A stretch of 64,000 nucleotides of DNA, taken from the NCBI RefSeq assembly GCF_009695775.1, contig NZ_VUNG01000018.1, positions 1-64,000 on the forward strand, read 5' to 3'. This DNA is from Hallella mizrahii (GTDB lineage: Bacteria; Bacteroidota; Bacteroidia; Bacteroidales; Bacteroidaceae). The translations under genes were made by a program, and so were the position numbers. This document shows, piece by piece, positions 8,231-20,557 of the stretch. How positions within the stretch are numbered: position 1 is the stretch's first letter; the number at the start of each line of letters is the position of its first letter. Under the pieces are notes generated by a model that saw nothing but the letters and a program-made list of their open reading frames with translations, had not been told where the DNA came from and did not search any database.

Positions 8231-10072
8231 TTAGTATTCCACCACGAGTGCTTCCCTGGGTTGCAGGGTGATGTCGTGGGTGAGGTCGATTTTGCGTCCG
8301 GAAATGACATCGGTTGCAGTGGTGGCTTTGCCGATGACCTCAGCATAGCGGGCTACGGACATGGTGGCCTCGCTTCGCTTGCCGTTGAGGATGGTCAGCG
8401 ACGTGCGCCCCTGATACTGGCGTGCGATGACGTAGATGCCTTTGAAGGGGATGAACTGTGTCTGCTTTCCCTTGCTGATGAGGTCGTTGCCCTGACGCCA
8501 GTGGAGCAGTTTGCTCTCCCACTGGAACATGGCGTTCTCGGCCTTGGTGCGGCCTTCGGCGGTGAAGCAGTTATGCGTGTCACCGGGGAAACCGCCGGGG
8601 AAGTCGCGTCGTACATTGCCGTCGGTGACCTCCTTGGTGCCGTTCATCAGCACCTCTGTACCGTAGTAGAGTTGTGGGATGCGATTCATCGTCAGCAGCA
8701 GGGCGAGTGCCTGTTTCAGTGCTGTGGAGTCCTTGGTGTTGCCCAGGAAGCGGTCGGTGTCGTGGTTCTCGATGAAGGCCAGCACATGCGACGGGTCGGC
8801 ATAGAGATAGTCATAGCAGAGACTGTTGTAGATGCGGTTGAGTCCCTTCCACCAGTCGTCGGTCTCTTCGTGCTTGGCCTGGCTGAGCTTGTCGAAGAAG
8901 CTGAAGTCCATGACAGTTTTGAGATAGCTGTTCATGTTGCTGAGCTTTGAGTCTTTCTGCCAGGCAGCGGTGTAGGCTGGTTCGGTGACCCATGTCTCGC
9001 CTACGGTGTTGAAGTTGGGATATTCCGTGTCGAGGGTTTTCATCCATTCGGCCATCGCCTTTCGGTCGGCATAGGGATAGGTGTCCATGCGTATGCCGTC
9101 GATGCCAGCTGTTTCTATCCACCACTCACTGTTTTGGATGAGGTAGCGCATGAGGTGAGGATTGCGCTGGTTGAGGTCAGGCATGGACTTGACAAACCAT
9201 CCGTCGACGGTCTCGCGCATGTCCTGCTTCGAGGCATAGGGATCGAGAACCGGGGTCAGCTTATAGCTTGTCTGCAAGCCGTAGTTGGGATTGTTGAACC
9301 AGTCCTTTGTAGGCGGGTCGAGGTTCCAGGGATGGTAATCGCTGCAATGGTTGAAGATCATGTCCATCACCACCTTCAGCCCACGCTTGTGGCATTCGTC
9401 GATGAGTTGCTTGTACTCCGCATTGGTACCGAAGCGCGGATCTACCTTATAATAATCGGTGGTGGCGTAACCATGGTACGAACTGTTCACGCCATGGTCG
9501 TTGGGCCAGTTGTTCTCTAAGATCGGAGTGAACCACAGTGCGGTGACGCCGAGGTCGGTGAAATAGTCAAGGTGTTGCTCAATACCGGCGAGGTCACCGC
9601 CGTGGCGCAGACTTGGCTTGGTGCGGTCGCAGGTCTGGTCACGCATACCCTTGACGACATCGTTCTTCGGGTTGCCGTTAGCGAAACGGTCAGGCATGAG
9701 CAGGTAGAGCACGTCGGCGTTGGAGAAGCCTTTGTGCTCCTCGCCGCGCATGGTGCGGTCTTTAAGCGTGTAGCGTACTTTTTTGCCGTCGAAGTTCAAG
9801 GTCATCTGTCCGGCTTTGGCACCTTGCAAGTTCAGGTAAACAAGCAGGTAGTTGGGTGAGTCGAGACGGACGATGGAGTCCACCTTCACGCCGGCGTAGT
9901 CTGTGGTGACCTGTTTGACATTCTTTACATCTTTACCATAGACCATGAGCTGCAGGCTCGGGTCTTTCATCCCCACATACCAGTCGGTGGGGTCGATGCG
10001 GCTGATCGTGGTGGCAGAAGTTGCCGTGGCCATCATCAGTCCCAGTCCTAAAGTCATGAGCGTTTTCTTCAT
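8231..10072 (-). CDS. Neopullulanase/cyclomaltodextrinase-like GH13 (SusA type)
   Basis: A 613-residue GH13 enzyme with a signal peptide (about 1-21), an N-terminal beta-sandwich domain (about 22-105) typical of neopullulanases, the (beta/alpha)8 barrel and a C-terminal beta domain. Catalytic residues can be seen: Asp330 in GIRMDTYPY, Glu359 in NTVGETW and Asp438 in ENHDTDR. The length is close to that of SusA in the Bacteroides thetaiotaomicron Sus system, where the enzyme breaks maltooligosaccharides in the periplasm. It is the last gene of the malQ-susB-pulA-susA operon, 14 bp after pulA, and so under the LacI-type operator upstream of malQ. Confidence 0.88.
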   Translation of the reverse strand: MKKTLMTLGLGLMMATATSATTISRIDPTDWYVGMKDPSLQLMVYGKDVKNVKQVTTDYAGVKVDSIVRLDSPNYLLVYLNLQGAKAGQMTLNFDGKKVRYTLKDRTMRGEEHKGFSNADVLYLLMPDRFANGNPKNDVVKGMRDQTCDRTKPSLRHGGDLAGIEQHLDYFTDLGVTALWFTPILENNWPNDHGVNSSYHGYATTDYYKVDPRFGTNAEYKQLIDECHKRGLKVVMDMIFNHCSDYHPWNLDPPTKDWFNNPNYGLQTSYKLTPVLDPYASKQDMRETVDGWFVKSMPDLNQRNPHLMRYLIQNSEWWIETAGIDGIRMDTYPYADRKAMAEWMKTLDTEYPNFNTVGETWVTEPAYTAAWQKDSKLSNMNSYLKTVMDFSFFDKLSQAKHEETDDWWKGLNRIYNSLCYDYLYADPSHVLAFIENHDTDRFLGNTKDSTALKQALALLLTMNRIPQLYYGTEVLMNGTKEVTDGNVRRDFPGGFPGDTHNCFTAEGRTKAENAMFQWESKLLHWRQGNDLISKGKQTQFIPFKGIYVIARQYQGRTSLTILNGKRSEATMSVARYAEVIGKATTATDVISGRKIDLTHDITLQPREALVVEY

Positions 10073-10086
10073 ATCTTCTATTATAT

Positions 10087-11988
10087 TTATTTTACCATAA
10101 TCATCGCACTCTGTCCGCTTACCTTTACGTCACCTCCAGGTAGGATAGTGAGACCGGTCTCGTCGATTTGTCCGTTTTGGCAGACCACACGGTATGTGCC
10201 TTCTGGCAACGTGATGGTGCGGGTTTCACGGTTGCCATTGAAGATGACATAGATGTTGCTCCAACTGTCGATGCCGTCAAGACCCTTCAGGTGGAAGGCT
10301 ACCAGAGCAGGCTGCGACGGCAGAAACTCCAGATGCTCACGCACTGCGGCGGCTGAGCCGAGACGGAAAGCTGGGTGATGGCGGCGCAGGGCGATAAGCC
10401 GGCGATAGTAATCTGTGACACCGGGATAGCGCTGCAGGTTGCCCCAGTCAAGGGCGTTGATGCTGTCGGACGAGTTGAAACTGTTGTGCACACCCTTCTT
10501 GTCGCGCAGCAACTCCTCACCGCTGAGCATGAAGGGCACACCCTGAGAGGTGAATACGATCGTCTGGGCGAGCTTGTCGAGGGCTTGTAGTTCAGATGAC
10601 GTGATGTTCGGGATGGAAGCCTTCAGACGGTCGACGAGGCACATGTCGTCGTGACAGCTGACATAGGCGATCATCTGTGTGGGCTCGGTGGCCCATGGCT
10701 CCTTGCTGTAGTTCACCTTGGTATAGTCCACTTGCGGATGGGCAATCATACCGGTGATGCCTGCCTTGATGCTCTCCTCACTGCCCGGCAGTCCGGCTAA
10801 GAATGCGGGCTTGTGGTCATCGCTGAACGGTCCGCGTACAGCATCGCGCAAATCATCGCAGAAGGCGGCGATACCTGGCATTTGCTTCATGTTGGCTTTC
10901 ATGGCCAGCCGATCGTTGGGAAGGGCGCAGCTGCCTGCACTCCAGCCTTCGCCATAGATGAAGATGTTCGGGTCGAGGGCTGTGAGCTCCTGTCGGATAG
11001 CGTTCATCGTCGGGATGTCGTGCACGCCCATGAGGTCGAAGCGGAAGCCGTCGATGTGGTATTCTGTGGCCCAGTATTTCACGCTTTCGAGCATGAATTC
11101 GCGCATGAGCGGTTTCTCTGAGGCGGTCTCGTTGCCGCAGCCCGAGCCGTTGCTGGGCTTGCCGTCCTTGGTGAATCGGTAGTAGTAGCCGGGATGGGTA
11201 CGCTGAAAGTTGCTGTTGTCGAGGTCGAAGGTATGGTTATAGACCACGTCGAGGATGACGCGGATGCCAGCCTTGTGCAAGGCTTGTACCATTTTCTTGA
11301 ACTCACGGATGCGTGTGGCGGGGGTATAGGGGTCAGTGGAGTAACTACCCTCCGGTACGTTGTAGTTCAGTGGGTCGTAGCCCCAATTGTACTGTGGTTT
11401 GTCGAGTTTGGTCTCGTCGACAGAGGCGAAGTCAAACGACGGCAGGATATGCACGGCGTTGACGCCGAGGCTCTTGAGATAGTCCACCGCCCAAGGCTCT
11501 GACAGTGCCAGAAACTTACCCGGATGGTCGGCGTGGCTGGCGATGGAGAAGTCGCGGTGGTGCATCTCGTAGATGACGAGGTCGGCAGGGGAATGGGTGG
11601 TGAGCCTATGGTCATCAGCCCAGCCTTCCGGGTCGGTCTGACGCAGGTCTATGATAGCACCGCGCTGTCCGTTGACACCGACGGCCTTGGCGAAGACGCC
11701 CGGTGTGTCACCGCGTCCGATGTTAAAGCTATAGAACTGTCCCTTGAGGTCGCCCTTGACGGTGGCTTTCCAACGGTTTTTGCCATCGGCACGCATCTTC
11801 ACCGTACGCAGAGGCTGACCGCCGTCGCCGTCGCTCCACAACGAGAGGGTAGGTCGCTTGGGGCTATTGAGATAAAAAACAGTCTGCTTGGGACTGTAGG
11901 ACATCTCGCGAAAGACATCCTGCGCCCAAGCAGACATATTTGTTGCCAACATAGCGATGACAGATATTGATAGTTGTCTGATGTTCAT
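10087..11988 (-). CDS. Type I pullulanase (GH13)
   Basis: A 633-residue secreted GH13 enzyme that cuts alpha-1,6 branch points of starch fragments. It has a signal peptide (1-22, MSAWAQ), an N-terminal beta domain (about 25-115) and the type I pullulanase signature YNWGYDP (200-206). The catalytic set is Asp318 in GFRFDLMG, Glu347 in YGEGW, and a transition-state Asp in SCHDDM. It lies between susB and susA in one operon. A debranching enzyme here lets the periplasm finish branched oligosaccharides imported by SusCD. Confidence 0.9.
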   Translation of the reverse strand: MNIRQLSISVIAMLATNMSAWAQDVFREMSYSPKQTVFYLNSPKRPTLSLWSDGDGGQPLRTVKMRADGKNRWKATVKGDLKGQFYSFNIGRGDTPGVFAKAVGVNGQRGAIIDLRQTDPEGWADDHRLTTHSPADLVIYEMHHRDFSIASHADHPGKFLALSEPWAVDYLKSLGVNAVHILPSFDFASVDETKLDKPQYNWGYDPLNYNVPEGSYSTDPYTPATRIREFKKMVQALHKAGIRVILDVVYNHTFDLDNSNFQRTHPGYYYRFTKDGKPSNGSGCGNETASEKPLMREFMLESVKYWATEYHIDGFRFDLMGVHDIPTMNAIRQELTALDPNIFIYGEGWSAGSCALPNDRLAMKANMKQMPGIAAFCDDLRDAVRGPFSDDHKPAFLAGLPGSEESIKAGITGMIAHPQVDYTKVNYSKEPWATEPTQMIAYVSCHDDMCLVDRLKASIPNITSSELQALDKLAQTIVFTSQGVPFMLSGEELLRDKKGVHNSFNSSDSINALDWGNLQRYPGVTDYYRRLIALRRHHPAFRLGSAAAVREHLEFLPSQPALVAFHLKGLDGIDSWSNIYVIFNGNRETRTITLPEGTYRVVCQNGQIDETGLTILPGGDVKVSGQSAMIMVK

Positions 11989-12070
11989 GGTTTGTTGCTA
12001 AAGGTGATTTAGGGGTGTAGAGAAAGTGAGGAGTGTAGGGGAAGGTATAGAACTCCTCCGATCCGCTTTT

Positions 12071-14362
<2,292 letters not shown>

Positions 14363-14368
14363 CTTTCC

Positions 14369-17065
14369 TTATCTTTCTCCGAAGGTGTTGGTGCGCCCGC
14401 TCTGGTTGACCAGTTCCTTGACGTTAGCCATGAAGCTGTTGTTGGCCATGAGATCCTCGATGTTGAGGTGCATGCGGTAGCGCCAGTAGTGCTTCGGGTT
14501 GGCGGGAATATTGATGCGCTCGGCATTGGCATCGGGCAAACGCAGCTTGTCGTCGATGGCGAGCCAGTCCTGTATGCTCAGGATGCAGAGCATAGAAGGA
14601 GAGGTGAGCTGACGCGAGACAATGTCGCGCGCCAGCCAGCCTGGCAGAGGATGCGGAGCGGCTCCACCACGGTAGAGCATGCTGTTGTAGTAGTCCTGTG
14701 TGCGCTCGTAGTTCTCGTCCCACCATTGGCGCAGTGTCGGCATGTCGTGAGTGGAGAACGTGCAGACCGAGCGATAAGGATTGCGTGAGAGGTGACCGAA
14801 GCGTACGTGTGGATCTTTCGGCATGGACTGGATCTCCAGTGAGAGGATGCGCAACTCGTTGATGACCCATGGCACACAGTCGGGAACCATGCCAAGGTCT
14901 TCAGCGCAGACGAGCATACGTGTGGCCTCGACCAGTCGCGGCAGCTTCTTCATTGCCTCACGATACCAGAACTGGTTGTTGCGGCGATAGAAGTAGTCGT
15001 TGTACAGGCGGTTGAAAGCACCCTTGTCGTTGTCGTAGAGGCTTTCGTAGATGAAGCTGAACTGTGCGGACACGCGAGGATGGAACTTCGAGGCATCCTT
15101 GGTGTCGCGTACAAAGAGTACATCGCTGATCATGGCATAGAGACCATCGCGGATGTTGAGCTCGTCCTGGTCCGTGACAGTTGCAAAGGCTTTCTCCACC
15201 TTGCGCTGAGTGTCGTACTCGGGTTTCATCTTATAGCGCTCATCGTCAAGGCGGTCGAGATATTTCGCTTTCACATCGTCGGCCTTGTCGTGGAACATAC
15301 GCTCCAGTGTCCAGTCTGTGATAAACGGAGTGGTGAATCTCTCTTCCTGGAAGTTGAGGCCGTAGCCGCGGATCTCATCGGCTGTCATGCCGAGTGCTGG
15401 TGCGAACTGTCCGAGCAGTCCATGTACGGAGTTGATAGGTATCTCCCAGATGCGGAAGAAGCCGAGTACGTGGTCGATACGGTAGGCATCGAAGAACTTC
15501 GCCATGTTTTGGAAACGTCGTACCCACCACTGGCAACCGTCTTTGACCATCTCGTCCCAGTTGTAAGTCGGGAAGCCCCAATTCTGACCGTTGACAGAGA
15601 AGTCATCGGGTGGCGCGCCAGCTTGTCCGTTGAGGTTGAAGTAGCGTGGCTCCATCCATACGTCGCAGCCATAGCGGTTCACGCCAATAGGGATGTCGCC
15701 CTTGAGGATGACGTGGTGCTGGCGTGCGTAGGCATGAGCCTCGTCGAGCTGAGTATTGAGGATATACTGAACGAAATACCAGAACTCCACTTCTTTATAT
15801 AGCTTGCTGCGGCTGTTGGAGAGTTCCTTGCGGTCGGCCTCGTTCCAAGTGTTGTGGTCGGGCCATTGCGAGAAATCGGCCGTTCCGTACTTGTCGCGCA
15901 GCGTAGCATACTGTGCGTAGGGCACGAGCCACTGCTCAGTTTCGTGGAAGAACTCGTGGAATTTCTTAGAACTCATCATCTGTTTGCCTTCTTGGGTGAA
16001 GAGCAGATGGAGATATTCGAGTTTGGCATTGTTGACACGTTCATAGTCGATCTGCTTAAGTCCGTTGAGCTCTACGCGCAGCTTCTCGAAGCGGTCGCGC
16101 TCCTTGGCGTCCTTCAACTGTGGCAGTTGTGTGAGGTCTACATACATCGGATGCAGTGCAAACACGCTGATGCAACTATAAGGATAGGAGTCGGTCCATG
16201 TGTGGGTGATGGTGCTGTCGTTGATAGGCAGGATCTGCAACACGCGCTGTCCGGTCTTGTCGATATAGTCGATCATCTTCTTCAGATCACCGAAGTCACC
16301 CACGCCGAAACTTGTCTTGGAGCGAAGTGAGAACACAGGTACGAGCGTACCGGCGATCTTGGTGTTGTAGATGGGCATGTAGGCCTCGTTGAGATCATAG
16401 ACCACGACTTCGCCGTCTTTCATTTCCGGCAATTCTATTGTACGGTTGTTGCTGCACTCCCACAGTGGCGTAACGTCTTTCTTGCTGTCGAGAGCGGCGA
16501 ACTTAAACTCCATCTCTCCCTCGGGGAAGTCGTCGGCATTGAGATCCACTACCCACTCGTTGATGTTGTGCTCGGTCATCTCCACAGCTTTTGTGGAGTC
16601 CCAAGCTCCTAAGGCGGGGTTGCTGCCGATGATGGCAAGACGCTCAGAGGAGCGCAGCTGGGGAGCACGCACGATCAGTCGTACGGTTTTGCTGAATGAT
16701 GAAGAGGGAAGCGCATGTAGTGTATGCGGACACAGGCAGTCTGTGAAAGCTGAACTGTAGAGATAAGCGTCCTCAGGGATGTCGGACCAATGGTCATACA
16801 TCGTGTAGCTATTGCCCTTGGAGGCATTGAGCTCCAATTTATGATGCACGGTTGCCCATTCATGGCGGTGTTCACTGCCGATGGCGTCCACACTGTAATA
16901 ATATTCCAACACTTGGTTGGTATCGGGGATGGTCAGTTGGCATGTCCATCGTGCACCGTCAGTGGTACCCAGATGGTATTGCGCAATGGCTCCATCTTTC
17001 ATAATGTTCAAGACTAGTTCTTCTCCGAAAACCGTCTTGTAGTCTATGCTAAATATTAAGTTCAT
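14369..17065 (-). CDS. 4-alpha-glucanotransferase (GH77, with N-terminal starch-binding domains)
   Basis: An 898-residue enzyme of the DPE2-like type. Two N-terminal CBM20-like starch-binding domains (about 1-120 and 125-245, with AIIGSNPALGAWDSTKA) precede a GH77 catalytic region starting near LVPVFSLRSKTSFGVGD. Catalytic stretches include the nucleophile Asp in YRIDHVLGFF, the acid/base Glu in CAEDLGMVP and an Asp in STHDMPTL. It has no signal peptide, so it acts in the cytoplasm, moving glucan units between maltooligosaccharides. It is the first gene of the malQ-susB-pulA-susA operon and follows a LacI-type operator/promoter pair. Confidence 0.92.
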   Translation of the reverse strand: MNLIFSIDYKTVFGEELVLNIMKDGAIAQYHLGTTDGARWTCQLTIPDTNQVLEYYYSVDAIGSEHRHEWATVHHKLELNASKGNSYTMYDHWSDIPEDAYLYSSAFTDCLCPHTLHALPSSSFSKTVRLIVRAPQLRSSERLAIIGSNPALGAWDSTKAVEMTEHNINEWVVDLNADDFPEGEMEFKFAALDSKKDVTPLWECSNNRTIELPEMKDGEVVVYDLNEAYMPIYNTKIAGTLVPVFSLRSKTSFGVGDFGDLKKMIDYIDKTGQRVLQILPINDSTITHTWTDSYPYSCISVFALHPMYVDLTQLPQLKDAKERDRFEKLRVELNGLKQIDYERVNNAKLEYLHLLFTQEGKQMMSSKKFHEFFHETEQWLVPYAQYATLRDKYGTADFSQWPDHNTWNEADRKELSNSRSKLYKEVEFWYFVQYILNTQLDEAHAYARQHHVILKGDIPIGVNRYGCDVWMEPRYFNLNGQAGAPPDDFSVNGQNWGFPTYNWDEMVKDGCQWWVRRFQNMAKFFDAYRIDHVLGFFRIWEIPINSVHGLLGQFAPALGMTADEIRGYGLNFQEERFTTPFITDWTLERMFHDKADDVKAKYLDRLDDERYKMKPEYDTQRKVEKAFATVTDQDELNIRDGLYAMISDVLFVRDTKDASKFHPRVSAQFSFIYESLYDNDKGAFNRLYNDYFYRRNNQFWYREAMKKLPRLVEATRMLVCAEDLGMVPDCVPWVINELRILSLEIQSMPKDPHVRFGHLSRNPYRSVCTFSTHDMPTLRQWWDENYERTQDYYNSMLYRGGAAPHPLPGWLARDIVSRQLTSPSMLCILSIQDWLAIDDKLRLPDANAERINIPANPKHYWRYRMHLNIEDLMANNSFMANVKELVNQSGRTNTFGER

Positions 17066-17095
17066 CGAGCTTTAGGTTTTTTATAATTTCACGTT

Positions 17096-17171
17096 CAAAA
17101 TTACGAAAAAATAGATGGTTGAATGTCATGGACTTGCACAAACAGCAGAAAAGATTGTGCAAACGATTGTA
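17096..17171 (-). promoter_or_regulatory. malQ-operon promoter with LacI-type operator
   Basis: The minus-strand -7 box TAATTTTG (plus 17096-17103) lies 54 bp downstream of a degenerate palindrome TGCAAACGATTGTA (17158-17171). No -33 TTTG is present at the usual distance, which suggests dependence on an activator. The 54-bp gap is identical at susC, lacI and the amylase. Confidence 0.8.
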
Positions 17172-17287
17172 ATGCTTTGCTTGGATTTTGAAAGTTTCAG
17201 CTTGTCCTCATACTTTATCGTGTCGTCAGGTGATTTAGCTTGTCAGCGCAAAAGTTAAACACAGTGAGAGTATGAGAGGGCAGGGGA

Positions 17288-17860
17288 TTATTTGTTGAAG
17301 AGTTGTATGCAGAGGCTGAGGCTTTGTCCGTCTGTGGTCACTGCGTAACGGTTGTGCTCTCCCGTGATTCTCTCGCCGAGCCAATAGCCCAAGAGCGTGC
17401 TGCCCACACCGATGGCGGCTCCTGCTGTGACATCCTGCCAGGCATGGCGGTTGCGTGCCATGCGGTCGACAGCCACTCCCGTTGCCACGGCATAGCCTGC
17501 CACGCTGATCCAGGGGGAGACGTGACGGTATTCCTTGTCGAGGATGACGGCACCGGTGAAGGCCAATGCAGTATGTCCGCTGGGAAAGGAGTGGTTGTCG
17601 GTCCAGTCGGGTCGCCGCTCATGGATACTGTGTTTGAGTGCCCACGTGGTGCCGGCAGAAAAGGCGTAGGAGACAACGGTGTTGACAGCCAGTTGCTTCC
17701 ATCCGCTTTTACTCTCTACGCCACATGTCTTGAGTGCATACACCGTGGCGACGGGCACGAAACGCAGTACGTCGTCGGGACCGTCACCGTGGTAGGCTCG
17801 CTGTGCCCATGTGGGCAAAGCGAGCAGTAGGGAAAGAGGTATGCTCCAAAGTCTTTTCAT
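17288..17860 (-). CDS. PAP2-family phosphatase
   Basis: A 190-residue protein. The track ORF begins much further upstream, inside the MFS gene; I chose the Met at 17860 because it opens a clean signal peptide (SLLLALPTWAQ). The three acid-phosphatase motifs are visible: KHSIHERRP, FPSGHTA and RMARNRHAWQDV. It probably dephosphorylates a lipid or sugar phosphate in the periplasm or membrane. It starts 47 bp after the MFS gene on the same strand, so it ends the lacI-MFS operon; why a PAP2 enzyme belongs there is not clear. Confidence 0.8.
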   Translation of the reverse strand: MKRLWSIPLSLLLALPTWAQRAYHGDGPDDVLRFVPVATVYALKTCGVESKSGWKQLAVNTVVSYAFSAGTTWALKHSIHERRPDWTDNHSFPSGHTALAFTGAVILDKEYRHVSPWISVAGYAVATGVAVDRMARNRHAWQDVTAGAAIGVGSTLLGYWLGERITGEHNRYAVTTDGQSLSLCIQLFNK

Positions 17861-17907
17861 AGAGAGAATGACACTAAAAGCAATAGCTGTTATCGTTTTT
17901 TTAGAGT

Positions 17908-19218
17908 CTATTTTTCTTTGATGGCACTCACACTCAGCGCGCCGAGAACGAGGGCAATGCCGGCCACGATCATCATGTGGCTCTGCACGCTGCCAACAAG
18001 TGCTAACAGTGTGCCACCGATGGCGGCAGCGACGATCTGCGGGATGCAGATGGTGCCGTTGAAGAGTCCCAGATAGGCACCCATGTGGCCGTAGCCCTGC
18101 AATGCATTGGTGACAAAGGTGAACGGCATGGCGAGCATGGCAGCCCAAGCGCAACCGATGAGCAGGAATGGGATGAACAGCAGATACTGGTCATGGATGA
18201 AGGCGCAGGAGGCAAACCCGATGCCACCCAAGAGCAGACTCACGGCATAGGCAACCTTGCGGTTGGTGAACTTTGGCAAGATGGGAGCCCAGATGACCGA
18301 GCCAATGGCCTGTACGGCAAAGAGAATGCCTACCCAGTTGCCGGCAGCCTGATAGCCCTCGCTTGTCACGTCGGTGGTGCCCCAGCAGTTGGCGGCCACG
18401 GTGCCGTTGGTGTAAGTCCACATATACATGAATGCAAACCAGCAGAAGAATTGCACAAGACCGACCTTCCAGAATGTGGCGGGAGCGTTTCTCAACAGGG
18501 TGAACCAGTTGCCACTACCTTCTTCTTCCTTTTTGACCTCTTGCTTCACTCCGTTGTATTCCTCGTATTCCTTTGGATTCCACTCTTTTACCTTGGCGAC
18601 AGTGTAGATGACACAGAGGATGAGGATGGCGGCACCGACATAGAAACTATAGATGACAGAGTCGGGGACAACACCCTTGGGCGCGGTGTTGGCAATGCCT
18701 AAGAGTGCAAAGACAAAGGGGAAGACATAGCCTACCAGTGAGCCTGCGTTGCACAGAAAACTCTGAATGGAGTAGGCGGCAGCCTTCTGCTTTTCGTTGA
18801 CCATATCGCCCACCAGCATCTTGAAAGGCTGCATGGCCATATTAATAGAGGTGTCGAGAAACATCAGGGCGATCAGACCAAAGGTCATGGCAGTGGATAC
18901 GGTCATGCCAAACGATCCAGAGTTCGGCAGCAGACACATCACAAGTACGGCAATAGCAGCACCGATGAACAGATAAGGGATGCGGCGACCGAAGCGGCAC
19001 CATGTCTTGTCAGAACAGGTACCGACAATGGGTTGCACAATGATGCCCATCAACGGCGGTAGTATCCAAAAATAACTGAGATTATGCGGATCTGCACCTA
19101 AGGTAGCAAAGATCCTGCTGATATTGGCACTCTGTAGTGCATAGGCAATCTGTACGCCGAAGAACCCAAAGCTCAGGTTCCACAGTCCCCAGAAAGATAG
19201 ATTTGGTTTTTCTTTCAT
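17908..19218 (-). CDS. MFS sugar transporter (maltose/glycoside type)
   Basis: A 436-residue protein with about 12 membrane segments, matching the sugar-transporting major facilitator group often annotated SLC45-like or maltose permease. It begins FWGLWNLSFGFFGVQIAYALQ and carries the loop CSDKTWCRFGRRIPY, a classic MFS motif between segments 2 and 3. It should carry maltose or maltooligosaccharides from the periplasm to the cytoplasm for malQ. It lies downstream of lacI and 47 bp before the PAP2 gene. Confidence 0.85.
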   Translation of the reverse strand: MKEKPNLSFWGLWNLSFGFFGVQIAYALQSANISRIFATLGADPHNLSYFWILPPLMGIIVQPIVGTCSDKTWCRFGRRIPYLFIGAAIAVLVMCLLPNSGSFGMTVSTAMTFGLIALMFLDTSINMAMQPFKMLVGDMVNEKQKAAAYSIQSFLCNAGSLVGYVFPFVFALLGIANTAPKGVVPDSVIYSFYVGAAILILCVIYTVAKVKEWNPKEYEEYNGVKQEVKKEEEGSGNWFTLLRNAPATFWKVGLVQFFCWFAFMYMWTYTNGTVAANCWGTTDVTSEGYQAAGNWVGILFAVQAIGSVIWAPILPKFTNRKVAYAVSLLLGGIGFASCAFIHDQYLLFIPFLLIGCAWAAMLAMPFTFVTNALQGYGHMGAYLGLFNGTICIPQIVAAAIGGTLLALVGSVQSHMMIVAGIALVLGALSVSAIKEK

Positions 19219-19262
19219 ATTGTGATTCTTTAAATTATTCGGTGGATTATCATCTGTTGTGA

Positions 19263-19316
19263 TGGTTATAGATTCTATAGCGTTGCTTATTTCTGTAACT
19301 TCTATTGTTTCTGATA
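19263..19316. repeat. 9-bp periodic array between lacI and the MFS gene
   Basis: The plus strand reads TGGTTATAG, ATTCTATAG, CGTTGCTTA, TTTCTGTAA, CTTCTATTG and TTTCTGATA in 9-bp phase, ending beside the lacI stop. It is more degenerate than the other arrays but shares the TATAGAA-type unit on the transcribed strand. Confidence 0.55.
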
Positions 19317-19317
19317 T

Positions 19318-20349
19318 TTATCTTGTTGTGCCCCGGATGATCAGTCTTGTACGTACGACGCGCTTGACGACTTTGTCCATGGGTATCTCTCCTTCTACCT
19401 TGCTGATGAGAATGTCGGCGGCCTCCTCACCGACGAGTACGCCACGCTGCTCCACTGTTGTGAGCATGGGATCGCAGGCCACGGCACGCTGGCCGTTGGT
19501 GAAGCCACAGACCGAGATGTCCTGCGGCACACGAAAGCCCATGCGTTTGGCGGTATACAGAATGCCGATGGCGGTGTCGTCATTCACAGCGAAGAAAGCA
19601 TCAGGCTTCTCGTCCTGCGAGAGCAACTCTGGAGTGATGGCCTCGGCGTCGGCACGGTTGTCGCAGATGCGGAACATTTTCTTGTCAGGTTCCAAGCCAT
19701 AGCGCAACAAGGCATCGCGGTAGCCGTTGTAGCGGTTTTTGGAGATCTCAAGCGACATAGGAGACATATAGCAGGCGATATGGCGACAGCCGGTCTCTAT
19801 GAGATGGCTAACGGCATTGAACGCGCCCTGATAGTCGTCGACAACCACGCGGCTACAGTCAACCCCCGTGCAGATACGGTCGTAGAACACCAAGGGAACA
19901 CCGCTGTTGATGAGCTTTTTGAAGTGGTCGTAGTTCATCGTGTCCTTAGCCTGACTGACAATGATGCCGCAAACCTTGTTTTGGTAGAATTTATCGCAGA
20001 GAAGAGTCTCTCGGTCGTATTGCTCAGCGCTCTGTCCTACCATGATGGTATATCCTCGCGACATAGCCTCCTGCTCGATGCCGCTAAGGATCGAGGAGAA
20101 GTAGAAATGCTCAAATTGCGGTACGATGACCCCGATGATTTTCACGGGTTTTGTACGACTGTTGCGCAAATTCTCTGCAATCACGTTGGGGATATAGTTA
20201 TGTTCGCGCGCATATTGCTGGATACGCTCGCGCTGTTCATCGCTGATACGGGGACTGTTTTTCATCGCCCTCGACACAGTGGCCACCGAGACGCCAAGAG
20301 CCTTGGCAATGTCTTTCATGGTGATAGGTGCTGGTTGTTCCATTGTCAA
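19318..20349 (-). CDS. LacI-family transcriptional regulator of the starch locus
   Basis: A 343-residue LacI/GalR regulator. The N-terminal helix-turn-helix with hinge is clear (ITMKDIAKALGVSVATVSRA, about 10-30), followed by a periplasmic-binding-like sensor domain (about 70-335). It probably senses a maltooligosaccharide. Bacteroides thetaiotaomicron uses the unrelated membrane regulator SusR instead. A perfect palindrome GCAATCGATTGC sits upstream of its own promoter, and matching sites precede malQ, susC and the amylase. Site positions suggest that it activates its targets and itself. The MFS and PAP2 genes follow in the same operon. Confidence 0.9.
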   Translation of the reverse strand: MTMEQPAPITMKDIAKALGVSVATVSRAMKNSPRISDEQRERIQQYAREHNYIPNVIAENLRNSRTKPVKIIGVIVPQFEHFYFSSILSGIEQEAMSRGYTIMVGQSAEQYDRETLLCDKFYQNKVCGIIVSQAKDTMNYDHFKKLINSGVPLVFYDRICTGVDCSRVVVDDYQGAFNAVSHLIETGCRHIACYMSPMSLEISKNRYNGYRDALLRYGLEPDKKMFRICDNRADAEAITPELLSQDEKPDAFFAVNDDTAIGILYTAKRMGFRVPQDISVCGFTNGQRAVACDPMLTTVEQRGVLVGEEAADILISKVEGEIPMDKVVKRVVRTRLIIRGTTR

Positions 20350-20481
20350 ATTTAGGTTGTATGGCAGACTTGTCGCAAGAGTTTTGTATGATCGTGGAAG
20401 ATGTGCAAACCTTCTGCGCCTTGTATTTGCTCTATATTACGCTTGTATTTGCTTTTTACACATGCTATATGTGCTACAGTG

Positions 20482-20557
20482 CAAAAGTAGCAAAAAAAGC
20501 AAGAGTCCTCCTATAAGGCTTTGGATAATTTGTGGATTATTTACGCAATCGATTGCA
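20482..20557 (-). promoter_or_regulatory. lacI-operon promoter with its own operator
   Basis: The minus-strand -7 box TACTTTTG (plus 20482-20489) lies exactly 54 bp downstream of the 14-bp operator CGCAATCGATTGCA (20544-20557). The leader to the lacI start is about 130 nt. Confidence 0.8.

Noticed and set aside
17861-18154. N-terminal extension of the PAP2 ORF
   Set aside because: It lies inside the MFS gene and precedes a clear signal peptide start at 17860.
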